A DNA stretch of 64,000 bases, taken from positions 29,892,837 through 29,956,836 of the forward strand of contig CM060069.1 in the NCBI GenBank assembly GCA_030533445.1, in the 5' to 3' direction. The notes below the pieces were generated by a model. It did no database searches. It was given only the letters and a program-made list of their open reading frames with translations, and was not told the DNA's origin. Source of the stretch: Cyprinodon diabolis (taxonomy: Eukaryota; Chordata; Actinopteri; Cyprinodontiformes; Cyprinodontidae). The position numbers and the translations under genes are program-made. Below, in pieces: positions 1 through 14,200 of this stretch (the first letter of the stretch is position 1; every line of letters starts with the position of its first letter).

Positions 1-300
1 TGTAGTTCTTTCAAAGGCTGTAGTCCCAGTTGTGAATCCTGCTCAAGGCTGATCGCTGTCCAAAGACCCTTTATCTACCTGCAGTAGCATTTTTAATATT
101 GGCTGTGCAAAATGTGAAGGAAAAGGACGTAGGTGCTGCAATTTCCTTAATTCAGAACCAGCCACTGCTCCGGCCAGAATATGTGGTGGAATCATAGATG
201 GACACTGCAAATTGTTTAAGGTCTGGTGAGAAGTCCCCATTTTGATTACATCATTTTTTTGTCTTGATCCCCAATCAGAGGACAGCAGTCAACCACCAGG

Positions 301-769
301 GGTCTGTTTCACGAAGCAGGTTTACTGAAAACAAAGTTTTCTAAACCTGAAATATGGGAAACTGAGTTTTCTGTTTCACAAAGAAACGGAAGTTAGTTTA
401 GTCACCATAGTAACATAAAAGACATCAAACTGAAGAACCCCATAAGAAGATGAGATTCCATCTATTATGTTTTTATGTTTCATCTTCACCTGCTGCATTC
501 AAGAAACAATCCCATATTATTACAGTAACAAAAGACTGTAACAAGCCATTTTTATATGTACTAGTTTTATTGAATATGTATTTCTGATATCTGAAAAAAC
601 TTTGTTTAAATACGCATCTCAAACAAAATGTCATCCTCCACATCTAGAACGTTCTGGATGTCTAGAAATAATTTAGATCTCTATATTCCCAATATACAGG
701 TAATCATTTAATATAAATACATATTCAGTCAAGCTGATAAATGTCCAAATAGCCACTTCAAATGTGTAA

Positions 770-835
<66 letters not shown>

Positions 836-1412
836 CGTACTTCTTACTGGTACAACTTAGTTTTACTTTGTAAATTTCAGTTTCTGCTACAAACATGTAA
901 TGTAGAAAATATATTATAGTTCAGTCTAGGGGTGTGATTTTGATCAGGAATAATCTTATTTTAGTGATCTACAAATGAAACAGATAGGGGAGTGCTTTTA
1001 ATAAATGTAAGAACAGCCTGCCATAGCCAACTTCATATAAACTTAAGCATTCAAACAATCTCCTCCTTGGCCACCTTTCTCTCCTTTGCAGCTGTAGCTT
1101 GGTTGCTCTGTCCTTTAAACACATTCTCCCTTTTTAAAATTATTTCTACATTAAAATCTCCAGTTCCAGTCGGGTGAAACAGGAACTTCCTGTTGTCTCT
1201 CGTCATGGGTATTCGTCAGATCAGTGCTCCACTGATAATGGCTTTTCAAACTTGTTACGCATGTCTTAAACTCCGAGTGGACCTAGAGTCGGTTTAACGA
1301 ATTCATAGCAGCTGATGTGAAAGCAAAAACTCAGTTCCCAACCTTAGGCTAGAATCATTTGGAGTTACGGATTTCAATCAGAGTTTGTTAACCCTGCTTA
1401 GTCAAACAGACC
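301..1412. mobile_element. Non-autonomous PIF/Harbinger-like element
   Basis: The left end GGTCTGTTTCACGAAGCAGG and the right end, read in reverse complement as GGTCTGTTTGACTAAGCAGG, form imperfect terminal inverted repeats. Subterminal CTGAGTTTTCTGTTTCAC also resembles abundant fish MITEs of this type. No transposase ORF is present. A CA/TA microsatellite (770-830) lies inside. The family assignment is from memory of fish repeats. Confidence 0.45.
770..830. repeat. (CA)n(TA)n microsatellite
   Basis: Six CA units run into about 25 uninterrupted TA units. Confidence 0.95.
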
Positions 1413-2125
1413 ATGGAACCTTGAGCCCCTCCATGTGTCAACAAAAAACATGAATACCCAAACTACAAATACCTGCTTTAATATTAGCTTCAAGAATATG
1501 AGAACCACAGTAATGCAGAAAAGCTGCCTGGTGTTATTAAAGCGTTTTGGCTACCTTATCCCCTCAGCTGAGTCGGGTTACCTTCATGCACCATTACATA
1601 GGTCCAATAGATGCTACAATCACGTGTAAAGTGCAAACACTGCATAGTGTATTAACACTGCATTAAACATGGTCAACACAATATACAAGTGTTTTGAAAC
1701 GGTTATAGTTGGAAAACCACAATCAAAAACAAAATGAACAATTAAGTCATTTGTGAAAACATCATCTTTTATTTAAATCTAATCTTTGTGTGACTGAACT
1801 CCACTAATAGGAAATATCTATTATTTTATACCGAAAAAGGGAATTAAAATGTCACTTATGAAATATTTGTAACTGGTTTCTTAAAACTGGTGCCTATGAG
1901 GGCAGCACAGAAACAAGGGTTTTCAGCCAAATTTTCAGAGAGGTGACAAACAACTTTTAGAGATCAGATTAAATGCCTAAGACAAACTTGGCATCAGTTT
2001 GAACCTTTTACATCAGTAAACAAGTACTGAAAAGTAATCAGAGGAAATGAGCTTCATAAGGTTATCCAAGCAACAGCTGGAGATTGTTAATCAACTGAAT
2101 AGTTCAGTCGCAGAATATTAAGTTG

Positions 2126-2757
2126 CCCGGCCCTACTTCAGGGTGGCAGCTCCGGCATGGCGGTGGCTGGGTGGCTTCTTCGGGGCTGTCTCTCCTCCTC
2201 CCTTGGTGGGGGTCTGATTTCCGGGGCTAGCCCCTCCTTGGTGCCTTCGCTCTTGGGGTCCCTTTGGGTCTCCTGGCACTGGACTCAGTGGCTCCAGGTA
2301 CTCAGATTCACACTTCCATACAGAAACCCCACATTCATATCTTCAGGTAACACAGAGTACATGTCAGACTTATTACTTTAGCGATAGTTTCAAGGTGTTG
2401 CTTTATTGTATGTTTCATACCATGTCTTTCGGTTGTGCTGTTCTTTTTTCATCTCGTTACAGGTGATGAAGCAGACTGAAATTGTTTTGTCATTGTCTTT
2501 CTCTTCTTTCATCTTCTCTCTATTTTTTCCTCTTCCTTTTCTTCTGTTTTTCTGCTCTATTTACATTGCAGTGTCCATATAAACTGTAAAACTCCCTGCA
2601 TAATAATAAAGCAATTTATATGCATGAAACAAGTGGAGCAATATGGCAATTGCCATACAGCTACACTTGTGAAAGTAAAATCTGTTGGGCTCTTTTTGGC
2701 ATCAAGACAATTATTCTTATTGCCACATTGCCAGGCAGGACACTAAAAAAAAAAAAA
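2126..2757 (+). mobile_element. Probable LINE 3' end remnant
   Basis: A GC-rich block (GGTGGCTGGGTGGCTTCTTC and onward) is followed by pyrimidine-rich sequence, an AATAATAAAG motif and a terminal A16 tract. This resembles the 3' end of a fish LINE copy. No reverse transcriptase remains, so the class is uncertain. Confidence 0.35.
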
Positions 2758-2836
2758 AAATAGAATATTAAGTTGAATTTTTTTCAGTAAAAAGTTGAGG
2801 CCATTAAACACTTGGCCCTGGTCAAACAGTCCATTT

Positions 2837-3013
2837 AAAGAAGGGGTGTTCAAGGCCGGTCCTTAACAGCAACTATTTGGCAACTTTTTGATTCAACCCA
2901 TTTTTAACACCCGAATCAAATGATTCCGCCTTTAGATGTATCTGTGTTAGAGAAAATATGTCCCTAAGAGTTGCAGGATGTAGCTCTCGAGTACTGGACT
3001 TGAACAACCCTGA
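2837..3013. mobile_element. hAT-like MITE (inverted-repeat type)
   Basis: The left end GGGTGTTCAAGGCCGGTCC pairs imperfectly with the right end ending GTACTGGACTTGAACAACCC. The internal motif GAATCAAATGATT is typical of a very common fish hAT-derived MITE. A related copy lies at 22418-22614. Confidence 0.45.
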
Positions 3014-3580
3014 TTTAAAAGAACTGCATGAGGGCAGATTTCTCTACTTAATCAGACATCCTCAAATATTATGGCTTCTGTCAGGTGACCCGTATTGCAA
3101 TAAAATATATAATGCAACAAAAGCTGTCATTTATACTTTAATCAGTATTAGAATATTTATCTCGATTCAGTGATTACATTTTTTGGAGCATTAACACTTT
3201 TCCCCTGAAAAAAACGCTTAAAAAAAAACAAAGCTCTTATAGAAGGGCTGGGCTGAAGACCCGTAGTGCATAGTATTATGTGAACAAGTTCCACATGTTT
3301 TAGAAGAATCAAAGTGGAAAAAAGCCAGACTCAAAGCAGGTGGTTGGAAAAGGAGTTTCAGTAGTCTGTCAGCCAAGTATGGTGGTCCTCTATTAGATTG
3401 AGGAACCAAATCTCCTGGGTTTGTCATTTTATTTATATTTCATAATGATCAGAAAATGTAACTCTAAAACTAGATTCTACTTGTTCATACTTTTATATTC
3501 GATACAACTTTCCCATTCTCGCTGTGCCCTCCACTTTGAAAGACACTGCAATAAATCAAACACTTTGCTTTGATAAGACG

Positions 3581-3586
3581 TTTATT
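3581..3586 (-). terminator. Poly(A) signal of the LDLR-family gene
   Basis: AATAAA on the minus strand, 46 bases past the stop codon. It is the first canonical signal after the stop, so a short 3' UTR is likely. Confidence 0.6.
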
Positions 3587-3631
3587 GAATAAATATTTCA
3601 TAACAAATCAATAGTTGTTTCAATTGCAGTT

Positions 3632-5214
3632 TCACTTAAATGTTTGTAGGGGGTTTGTCACATCAACAGAGGACTCCAACTCCTGCAAAAGATAAGAAAC
3701 AAGACTAATTTCAGAAATTGCTGAAAGGAAAACCTTTAGGAATGCAGCAGAATATGCCATGCATTTGTTTTACCTCCGAGTCAGATTCTTGTTCGCCAGA
3801 AAGAGCCATGTTGGCCATCAGCTTCTCTTTATCTGAAGATCTGCTTCTGAAGTACTCCCATCCTCTCCTGTAAAACAAACAAAGTCAGAATCTTTGAAAT
3901 GTAACAAAATAATTTAACATGGGGCTTTGAATAAAATGGTATGATAAAAAAAAATGACACTATAAAGTGGCGTTACTGTTACTGATTGCAAATGCTGAAC
4001 AGATGCCATCCATACATTACCTTTTGGTGAAGACAAATGCACCAAATACTACCGCAGAGACCAGACAGAAGGACACCAGAATGACTGCCGGGTGGCTCTC
4101 TCTTTTTGTATCCTGACAGAATTCTCCCTTATAACCCGGCAGACAATGGCAGCGAGTGGTTTCCCCCTTTGTGATGCAGCTGCCATGGCCATTGCAGCGC
4201 TGGAGATCACACGATGCTAAGTCTTTATTAGGCAGAACAGAGTTCTTCTGCGTGTCGGGTTGGTGAGAGGAAGACTGCAGAGTTTGGCCACCACCACCTT
4301 TGGTCCCTGATGAGGCCGAGTCAGAACCTGGACCTAAAGGCACATGTGTGAATCAAGTTAACTGGTTAATGAAAATATGAATCTAAAAGCAAATTGTACA
4401 AAGTAGTGGTTAGCCATGCATTTATAGTCCAAACTGACTTGGGAGGTTTATTTAACTGCATCTTCCCTTAAATCTTTGCACTGTAATTTTCACAGTCGAG
4501 AGTTTGATATTCCCATTTAAAAATAAAAATGCTTCTGTTCACCATTGCATTATTCACCGATGTAAAGTTGTAGAGGACAGAGAGCTAGCATAGAGTAAAA
4601 ATGTTACTCAAAACTAGAGTGAAAACATCGATCCTAATTCTGCTAGAATTTGGTTTTGTCTTAGGCCATTTGCCAATGTGACCAATAAAACATAGGCTTG
4701 TTTGACTGGTTTTTAAAATCTCTGGATAGTGCTGCTGTTTTAAGTCTTTAGCTCATGTCTCAAACTGCTTTAAGCTGGTCAGCATTAAGATCAATTTAGT
4801 GATTTTTGTACAAAGGGCTACATTGCATAGGGTCATCTTATCAGCACAATCTTCTCTTGATGGCCCTTAAGGTCAAATAGTCATCTTAAAAGTTTCATTT
4901 TACCCAAGTTTATTGGTTAAAAGGACTTTCTTCCCTTACAAACCTGAAGTTTTAGGTCATTTTGGTCAAAAACTCACAGTTCCGTTCATCAGACTGGTCT
5001 GGACAATCGATGCTCCTGTCACAGAACTTGTTGCTCTTAATGCATTTGCTGCCATCAAGGCAGGATTCCTTTCCATTGGGGCAGGAAGGAAGAGGGACGC
5101 AGGAAGTGTCGTTGACAACATAGAAGCCCTGTGCACACTTACAAGTCCGTCCTCCTGGATAGGGCAGGCAGAGGTGGACACATCCACCGTTCCCATTTGA
5201 GCAAAGGTTGTTTC
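3632..5214 (-). other. Receptor C-terminus: EGF, last LDLa, membrane span and tail
   Basis: Exons 5214-4978 (EGF plus LDLa ending SDERNC), 4333-4021 (Ser/Thr-rich spacer, EGF with CNGHGSC, membrane span around [20 protein letters not shown]), 3867-3774 and 3682-3632. The tail is basic after the membrane (KRRGWEYF), acidic in the middle (EQESDSELE) and ends VTNPLQTFK. It has no NPxY. An AATAAA on this strand lies just downstream. Confidence 0.85.
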
Positions 5215-8200
5215 CTGGAAGAAATGAACATTGTAGGGTTTGAATTACAGTGAGGCTGCAGTTAAAGGTGTATCACACAAGTCTTTGTAAATTGTGTTCA
5301 AATATTTGTTGAAGCATGGGTGTCAGCTTTCATGCTTCCACAGCCTGGCCTTTCCAACTTTTAGATTTGCAGGCCTTTGAGCGGTTATCAGAAAACTACA
5401 ACTCTTGATAAATAAAGCTTAAAAATAAACATACAGCTTACAAGGCTGCATTATAGACAAGAGTCAGTACTGTTTGAGCATTTGGTTTGTTATGTTTTCA
5501 CCACCTTTCACTAACTAGTGCAAAAAGACAGTTCTCCCAGTTCAAGCCCCTAGAGGTATCACATCACTTCATCTATTCAGTATAAACTGAAGCCACATAA
5601 GCCTTTTCACCCCAGTCACAGTGTCCAGTAACACACCCAATGTTCAGTGCTATTCAGAAATTCTGTGAAAACCTGAGCATGCAGCTGGTATAAATTCCCA
5701 TGTTGTGACTAACAGACTGGTCCTGCTGCTTGTTCTACATAGATCAATGCTAAAAATATGCAGCAGCATTGCTTGTTGGCATTACAAAGCTAGGAAAATT
5801 ATTCTGTTACTTCTATGACAAAATGACAATTTGACAAGAATAAAAGCAAACAGATTCATAGGGCAGCACAGTATGTGGAGAAGCTGTTGTAATAAGCCCA
5901 AGGTTTTACTACAGCACATCCATCCACCATCTCCTGAAGTTTTAGCAAACACTCAATTCTATATGAAATGTGCACAAAGGCAGTACGAGCCTTAGTTTTA
6001 TTGGCATGCAGAGCTTAATAGGCATATAAAACAACCTAAACTTGGTCAAACATACAACCCTCTTCCAGTCATTTGGTACAAATAAACAATTTTGCCCTTT
6101 GCTTTCCAGTGAACACCCCTTCAGATAATCAGGCTTCATCCGTTTCTTTATTAGTTCCAAGGCTTGTCTAAAGCCCCAAGCCATTTCACTAATGCATTCT
6201 TCTATGGAACTTTGGCTTAGCACTGCCTGCCGAGATAAACAGCAGCCCTCTGGCCATTTTGGATGTTTGTCATAAGTAGATCTGATATATTTTATTGTTC
6301 CATTGTGCACTTTGTGATTAAATTGTCATTTTAATTGAATGACTAATTTGGCTTTGTAAAAAAAAAAAAAAAAAGTCAAGCTTTTTGGTGTGCAAATTTC
6401 CAAAGTCTAACACTGAAAACAATGATAATAAAGGCACACTATGCAACATTTTTCAGTTAATTAATTTGTCCCATAACGTTTTGGATGATTAAATGAGTCA
6501 TTTCAGGTTGAACAAAGGTATTCTCAGCCGCCCTGGTGGTCTGTGGGGGAAATACCGCACTTCCAATTGCAGGAGCACCGGCCCGCACCCACAGGCTCAG
6601 ACGTCTCGCGAGAGTCAGTCTTGCTTTACGGCGAGAACTGCTACACCCCCCCAGTTAAAAGCATGCTCGTTGCTAGCACAGTGGCGATATTTGTGCAGTT
6701 ATAATGGCGGAACCAGCGAGGAAACCGCGAAAGCCCATGTCGGAGCAGGCAAGAAAGAGGAAAAGGGCTCTGGACAGAGAGAGGAGTAGTACACGGGTGA
6801 ACCTCGGGCAAGCTTTTTCCGAATGGCGAGAGCTAAAAGAAAAAGAGGGCTGCAAGTGTGACGCCGACCTCGTGTTTCTGCTGATGCGATTTTAAGTAAC
6901 TTTGGAATGGTTTCTCTCTGTGTGCATGTTCATACTTTCACTGTGTTAGTCATTGTTTGTACTGCCTTTTTTTCGACTTTTGTATGATCGTGGTCTGTTG
7001 CTGAGTAGCTAAGTAGCTAGCGGGATGTTTAGCAACTTAGTTAGCTTGCTGCCTAAACATTGTTGTTGTAGTAGGTGATAACTGCATCGCTTGCTATTTG
7101 GCAAACTTGCTTCACATGTGAAGTATCTCAAGACTGTATTTACTTTACTAAATTCTTTATTTTGCGCAGATTGGGTTTGAATCGCGTTCTGCAATGAGCT
7201 GCATAAATCTGAAACCAGTACAAAATGTAGTCGCGTTTGTTAGCCATAAACCTCACGAAGCTAGTAACGTTATGTATAAACTAGCGTTTACTGACAATCC
7301 TAGAAGCGTTTTTTGTCTGACTGATTTATTGTCAACCACGGAATGCATGGTCCCTCTTCCTTTATCTAAATGAGTCCCCGACCAAAAAAGTGTCATTGTT
7401 TGTATTATGACTTTGTATATGAACATTTATTTCTCTTTGTTGAAGTTATAAGCGATGGCTAGTCACATACCGCAGTAGAAATGGTGATTCGTTGCGTTCG
7501 CCTGTCTGCTAAGCTCAAAACAACCGTGCCTGGTTTGACGGAGAAACCAGGAGAACTACTGAGCATATTTACGACAGTGCACTTTTACTTTCGCCCTCTG
7601 GAAAATCAACACCGGTTGCATAGTGTACCTTTAAGGCAAAAAAAAGTATGACACTCCCATTTCATGTCAAAGCTGCCACCCTCAATCCCACATGGTTCCA
7701 GTCACCGTTTGTTCAGTTAGAGTGGAAGCTCTTTTGGCATCAGGGCTTAACTGAAGGCTCCTTCAGGGGCCTTTAGCTTTTTCAGTACTCATTGTCATCT
7801 AACTGCAATAAACTTATGGAAGGCTCAGTTTCTGCTGTTCAACCACAAGGGTATTTTATCCTTACCTTTCTTAGCTGTAAATAACCCGTCAAGAGATCTA
7901 GTAACTTTAGTTTTAAATTAAGCTAATTGGTGACTTGTATTTTAGGACATGAACAAGAGCTCTCCTTGGTCACTAGCCTTCTTAAAGTTTAAGGCTACCA
8001 TCTTGTTTGATATAGCACAGAATGAAGCCATTTCCTGTTCGCCCCCGTCTCCCCAAGAGTTTGATGCAAGCGTTTCTGCAGAACATGGTCTTAGCTGCAC
8101 AAACAGAATTTATAAAGAAATTTGGGAACAGCCACTTATTGCAGGTCGACATAGCGAGAGCCTGATATTGAACTAAACCTACTGGATCATTTATTTATAC

Positions 8201-11200
8201 AGCTAGTGATGATCCTTTTATGATGCAATAATTAAGTTTATATTATATACATAAACCAAGGCTCCACTTGTAGTAAATAAATAGAAGGGTGATCCGTTTA
8301 ATATCCTCAGACCACATCCTAAATAGACAAATTCCTAATTTGAATTTTGATGTTAGTGATTAAAATTCCTACATATGGATGGAAAATGCATTTTAATTTT
8401 GGTGTGGGATAGCTAGATGTGCAAAATTAGATTAGAATTTTGCTGCAGTTAAGGCTCTTTGATCTCCAGTGTATTATTTTTGCCTCTAGAGTCAAACTCT
8501 AATGCTCTGATGAGGTCTAGAAAGTTCCAGGCAAAAACCAATGCAGTTTAAATCTTGTTAAAATGAATTTTATAATATTCAAAGTGATCAGCAAAGATTC
8601 TGATGTAGGGAAAAACAATAAGGTGGCAATGTTCTGTTTGTTTAATCGTTTTATACTAAAGTGTTAAAGCATCTCATTCAATTAGTCATTTTATAACTGA
8701 TTAGACATTCCTGTTTCCTACTGCTGAACTGTTCAATAATTAAACTTTGGAGGAGCAAAAATAAATTTGTGACTAGATTTACAAGCACTGATGAAAAAAA
8801 AAAAAAGTTATACAAATGCAATACTACTCACCAGCCTGGGTTTCATTATTGTAAGATCGGATTTCCGTTATCCTGGTCTTTGACTCAAACCACAACTGTT
8901 TAGGCTGAAGTCCATCACTGAACCACAATTTACTGACATCTGAAAAGGTAAGACAATTATGAGAAATCACTAACTGCAGTACCAGAAAAAAGTTGAACAG
9001 CATACTTGAATAAATTGTTTTAACTAATAAGAATTTCTATGTTTACTCTGTGATGCCATCTGCTGCTTGAGTTGAAACATTACAGGTGTATACAGGATTT
9101 TACCAGATTAACCATTAAAAACAGATTGTGTCAAAGATTTGGCTACTCTAACATTCAAGTACAGCATCTAGCTCTGTATGCAGGAAAAGCCATGTTTCTT
9201 ACCTTTGTTCTGAGTGACCCAAACGAAAAGGGTCTCAATACGTGTAAAAGACACGAGCAACTGGGGCCCCGTTTTGTATTCCTTGTAGTTCGATCCATCC
9301 ACTCCAATAGATCCTATTACTCCTTCACCTGATACAAAAAATAGGCTTACCCAATACAGAAACAAAGGCAGGTAAATTATTAAAAAAAGTTCAAACTGCC
9401 TACCTGTGTCCCCCCAATAGATTCTGGTTCCATCATTGGCAAAGGTCATTGAGATGGGGATGCTCGACTTCCTCCACAGCACTACTTTGTAACGGCCGTC
9501 CATCCATGCACAATGGATCTCAGTCTGACTCTTTGACCCCATTATTACTATAGCAGAATAGCAGAGCCTGCCTGAGGAAGGATGGACGGTGATGGAGGAA
9601 ACTCCCTAAAAGCAAAATTCCAATATCAGCATGACAAGTGAGCCAATTAAAGTTGTGCATTTTTATTATTGAAGGTATTGCATGAAACATTTAAAAAGCC
9701 AAGACTCAGCAGTGCAAAGATAACTGCAGATTTTATTGTTGAGCTATCAAAAAAATTAAACTTTACAATTAGAGGTCCTTGCTGCAGAGATGTGGTGTGG
9801 TCATCAAGACGTGAAGTCACGTGTACATCTGGTCTCTCCAGGCTGCTCCAGTAAAGGTTGGAAGTCACCCAGTCAACTGCCAAAGCAGTTATTGAATCAA
9901 CCTTGAAGAATGTAAAAATAAAAGTTTGACCACTAAGCTGCTCCAATAATATTTAAACAAACTGCAGTTTGATTGTCAATGCTTAAATAGAAAAGATATT
10001 TCCTAAAACAAAAATAAAATAGAAAGTTATTCATACCTGTAACTTTAGGATTTGCCCAGCAAGTAAAAGCTCTGGTTTTGACTTTGAATTGCTGAATTTT
10101 AGCACATCCACAGATCCATGTCTTAAATAAGAAACAAACACTGACAGATCTGGGATGGAAACGTCCAGATTGAGGGCCTCGGCTGGTCCTGGGAGATTAA
10201 AATCTCTTCCATTCGGCATTTTTTTAAGAGCGATTCCATCACGTCTCATAGAGCGCAGATATATCTAGATGCGTAAAGGAGTATTTTTTACTAAAGGTTG
10301 ATAAATAAAATTCGAGAGCACTTTTTGTCTGACTTGATTTACCTGAAACATTTTGTTACGGGACAAAAGCAGGACAAAAGATGTCTCTTTTGGTAGAGTG
10401 CAAGTGATTCCGTCCTGAGAAAGCAGCAGCCCCTTCGGACAGCGACAAACTGCAGCATTTACAGCTGTTCTACTGCTGGATTTTCCTACTGAGGGAGTCA
10501 AAAGGCAGAGACTGGAGCAGCAGAGTCGATCACAGGGGCTTGAAACAGCTGGCTGGGAGAGGGCATGCATAAGCTAAAAAGAAGATAGTGTGTCAGTTTT
10601 GTAAAAAGCAACATTGCAAACATTAACCTTATGATCATCGTACAAATGTAGCCAAGAAAAAAAAAAAATACTTTCAGTCCAAATGGCTGCCCAGGTCTCT
10701 TAAGAAGAACCCTTTGATCCTTGCCAGTCTTCTTGTCAGCTGAACGAACTGTTCTTCTCTTGGTATCAGACCAGAACACACGGTCATTGAAAACCGCCAC
10801 AGAAAAAGGGCTCAGAGTCTCAGTGAACTGCAGGATCTAGTAGAAAAGGACCACCAATGGAATAAACAGCACTTATAGAACAAATGATGTAGATTCAAAT
10901 CTTAAGATTATGAATTTGCAAGAATTTGCATTTTTGCACCATTGGATCCCAACATCATTACATATATGGCTTTGCAGTGCTAAATGAGAGCTGAAGGCAT
11001 AAGCATTTAAGGTAATGAAAAAAATGCAACTGAGATATTGTAAAAAAGCTAAAAAAAGTAGTGTATAGGATTTCCTAAAAGCACGCGCCTGCGAGTTCAC
11101 GAGCCTACGGAAACCGCGGCAGACCAAACCAGATGAAAGTGCGCATTCAGCTCGGCAAAGAACTCATGCTCTTCCTCAACACTGAAGTCCTCAGACATTT

Positions 11201-14200
11201 TTCTTTCGTTGTTTCTTTCTTTGCACAGGTAAACAGCAGGTGCGCGCTTTTAGGAAATCCTATACACTACTGTTTATGCTCTAAAAACATTCTAAATGAC
11301 TTTGTTTCGAGTAAATTATGGACGCGACCCACTCAGGACACTTGGAATACATTGGACGAGCAGTATGGAGGAATAATGACACGTTTTTTGTGCACTTTTA
11401 TGGACCTTTCTGCCTCAGGCACCATAGACCTCCATTATTTGAATGTCAGCAGACAGCAAGAAGCCTCCTAGATCTCCAGATGCATTTGAGATATCAAAAA
11501 AGTACTCCAGAGTTGTTCAGCATGGGGTTGAGTAGAAAATGAAGGCTAATCATGTTTTGGGTGTACCATTTCTTTAAGGAAAGCGTTTCCAGGAGGCTAG
11601 TGGGAACAAAGCTCAAAGCATTGAATTTGGTTTCAGATGGGCCACCGTCTGTTACCATTTTCCATCCTTTTAAAACTCACCTTATATCCATCCAATTCAC
11701 TAAATGGGGATTAGATTAGGGTAAAATGCTGCCTTTTGTTGCCACAGCAAAACTGGAACCTTTGTTTCACTGAAGGAAAACACCAGGCATTATGACAGCA
11801 ACCCAGCAGCAACGGTTCAATATAAAGTTTGCTCATGCAGCTCAGTCCTACCAAGGTCTGAGCTTTTACCATCTGGAGGTCCTGCCAGTGCAAATACTTG
11901 ACTAACAAAATATTGATTTTTTTTTTTTTTTTCACACTGTGGCCTTAGATGTTGTGTAGTTGATGAGCAGCCATTTAAGGTTTTCATTGTGATTTAATTG
12001 CCTGCTCAAAAGTTCATCTCTTGCTCTCCTTTCTCTTTTTAGCATTCCTAACCTCTGAAAATTTAAAATTACATAATGCAAGACTAATATGCATCTCAGT
12101 CTCAAAACAATAGTTTCTTTGAAGGCCTCATGTTAACAACCTTCGCTTGTTAATGATTTGAGGAAAAAAAAAAAGAGGCAGAGCATGTTAATAGAATACA
12201 CGAATATAATTTATTCTTTATATTATAGAGCCCTAATGAAGCTCAAACTACTTTAGGGCTCAGCTAATTAGTATTCCTCTGTAGCTTAGTCTTTAAGCAG
12301 ATCCTCTCTTTGATGGCCTCAAATTTTTTGTTGATTACTGAACAATTTGCCAAAAAAACAAAAAAAATACCACCACCTACCTTTATGTCTTCTCCCTCCA
12401 GCGAGGCTGAACCTATGCAGTGCAGCTTCTCATCAGCCCAGTAAACCCTGCTGTCCAGGAAGTCATAGGCCAGACTGACTGGCCAACTCAAGTCCTGGCT
12501 CACCAGCACTTTCCTCTGTGAACCATCCATCCCAGAACGCTCAATCTGAGGGATGCTGCCAATCTCAGACCACAGCATCAACCTAAACGGAAATTAAACC
12601 GTTCAGAAACATTTGCTTTCAGCAAAATCTTTACCAAACTGGTAGATCTGAAAAACATCTTACCCCCTGTCTGGTATCAGGACCAGTGAGCTTGGCTGCT
12701 CCAGGTTTTCACCAAGAACTACAGTATAGTCCTGTGATTTCACTGTGGAGCTGCTGAGATTCATTGCCAATATTTGCCCTACCAGTCCATCTATCCAGTA
12801 CAGATTCTTACCAACCCAGTCCACTGCAATCGAGTCAGACTTCACTCCTTTAGAATTTGGGATATATATATAAAAAAGTTAATCAAATTTAAATTTTCAG
12901 CTAAAAAGGAGAAAAAAGGCTTCTATGGAACCTACCTTTGCTCAAAGTCCCTTTGTTTTTAGTTTTCATGTCAGCCCAGCGGATGCTCTGATGGTCGGGG
13001 CTCAGCCAGTAGACTTTCTGCTGTGCCCAGTGGTAATCCAGAGTGAAGACTGGCCGAAGGGCAGAGGAGAGAAGCTGCAGCTCACCGCTCTGGACTCCAA
13101 GGATTAAAATCTCAGACTGCACTGATGCCAAAAGCAGAGGCTCATCTACAGAAATTGAGAAGTTTACTAGCTTACAAGGGGAAAAAAAAAAAAAAAAACG
13201 AACAAGTTTAATGCTGTTACAGGACTACAGAAAATCACGAATTAGGCCAATCGTAGAGTACATACAGAGAAACTGATATAAATGTTTAAGTAATTTCAAC
13301 TGTTTAAAAAAGTAATTTCAACATCCGTCCATTTTCCGTCATGCTTCTCACTGCTGTGATCCCCAGGGGTGCTGGTGCCCATCTCCAGCTGGAATGAGCA
13401 AGATGCGGGGTACACCCTAGACAGGTCGCCGGTCCATCGCAGGTCAACACAGACCAAAAAAAACAAAAAAAACCCTTTCATGCACACACACACACCTAAG
13501 GGGAATTTACAGAAGCCAATTAACCTAACAGTCTATGTTTTTTGGACTGTGGGAGGAAGCTGGAGAGAATTCACACATGCACAGGGAGAACATGCAAACT
13601 ATGCAGAAAGACCCCAGGCCAGGAATTGAACCCAGAACCTTCTTGCTGCAACGCAGCAGTGCTACCCACTGTACAGCCCCATTAATTTTAACAATACTTT
13701 AATTTCCCTGTTGATTATTAAACATGTTATAAACTCCTCAGAGATTACAATTTTGGACTTAAACAATTTTAAAGCAGCATCTAATGTAGCGTCTTTTCAC
13801 CAAAGGGATAAAATTGATATTTGAACAATTATATTGTTTAAGGAAAATTGATCCATTTAAACCCCCCACCCCAAAACACCACTAACTATTGAATTAGAAA
13901 GTGCAAATCTTTGGTTCCATTTAAATTTTCAAGCTGCCCTCTCCTGCAACCTGTTACTCTGACATTATGCATCCATTACAGAAGGAACTATTCTTTCTCA
14001 ATAGGCAGATTTAAATATATATGATCCGACTCCAGTACCTTTCGTCTTGCAGCTTTTCTTATCTGGCTCAAGGTAGAAGCCAGGGTTGCATACACAGTTG
14101 TAGGATCCCCAGGTATTCTGGCAGATGTGTTTACAAGAAGTAGCTGGTGTTGAAGTGCACTCATCTACGTCCACACAGGACCTGGAGCTGGACTGCAGCC

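Noticed and set aside
43..240. Minus-strand ORF of 65 codons at the window edge
   Set aside because: No recognisable domain, splice context or repeat signature; could be chance or a transposon scrap.
11133..11542. ORFs of 112 and 74 codons on the plus strand
   Set aside because: They lie inside the TTAA foldback element and recur at 41.5-41.9 kb in the other copy, so they are repeat-borne, not genes.
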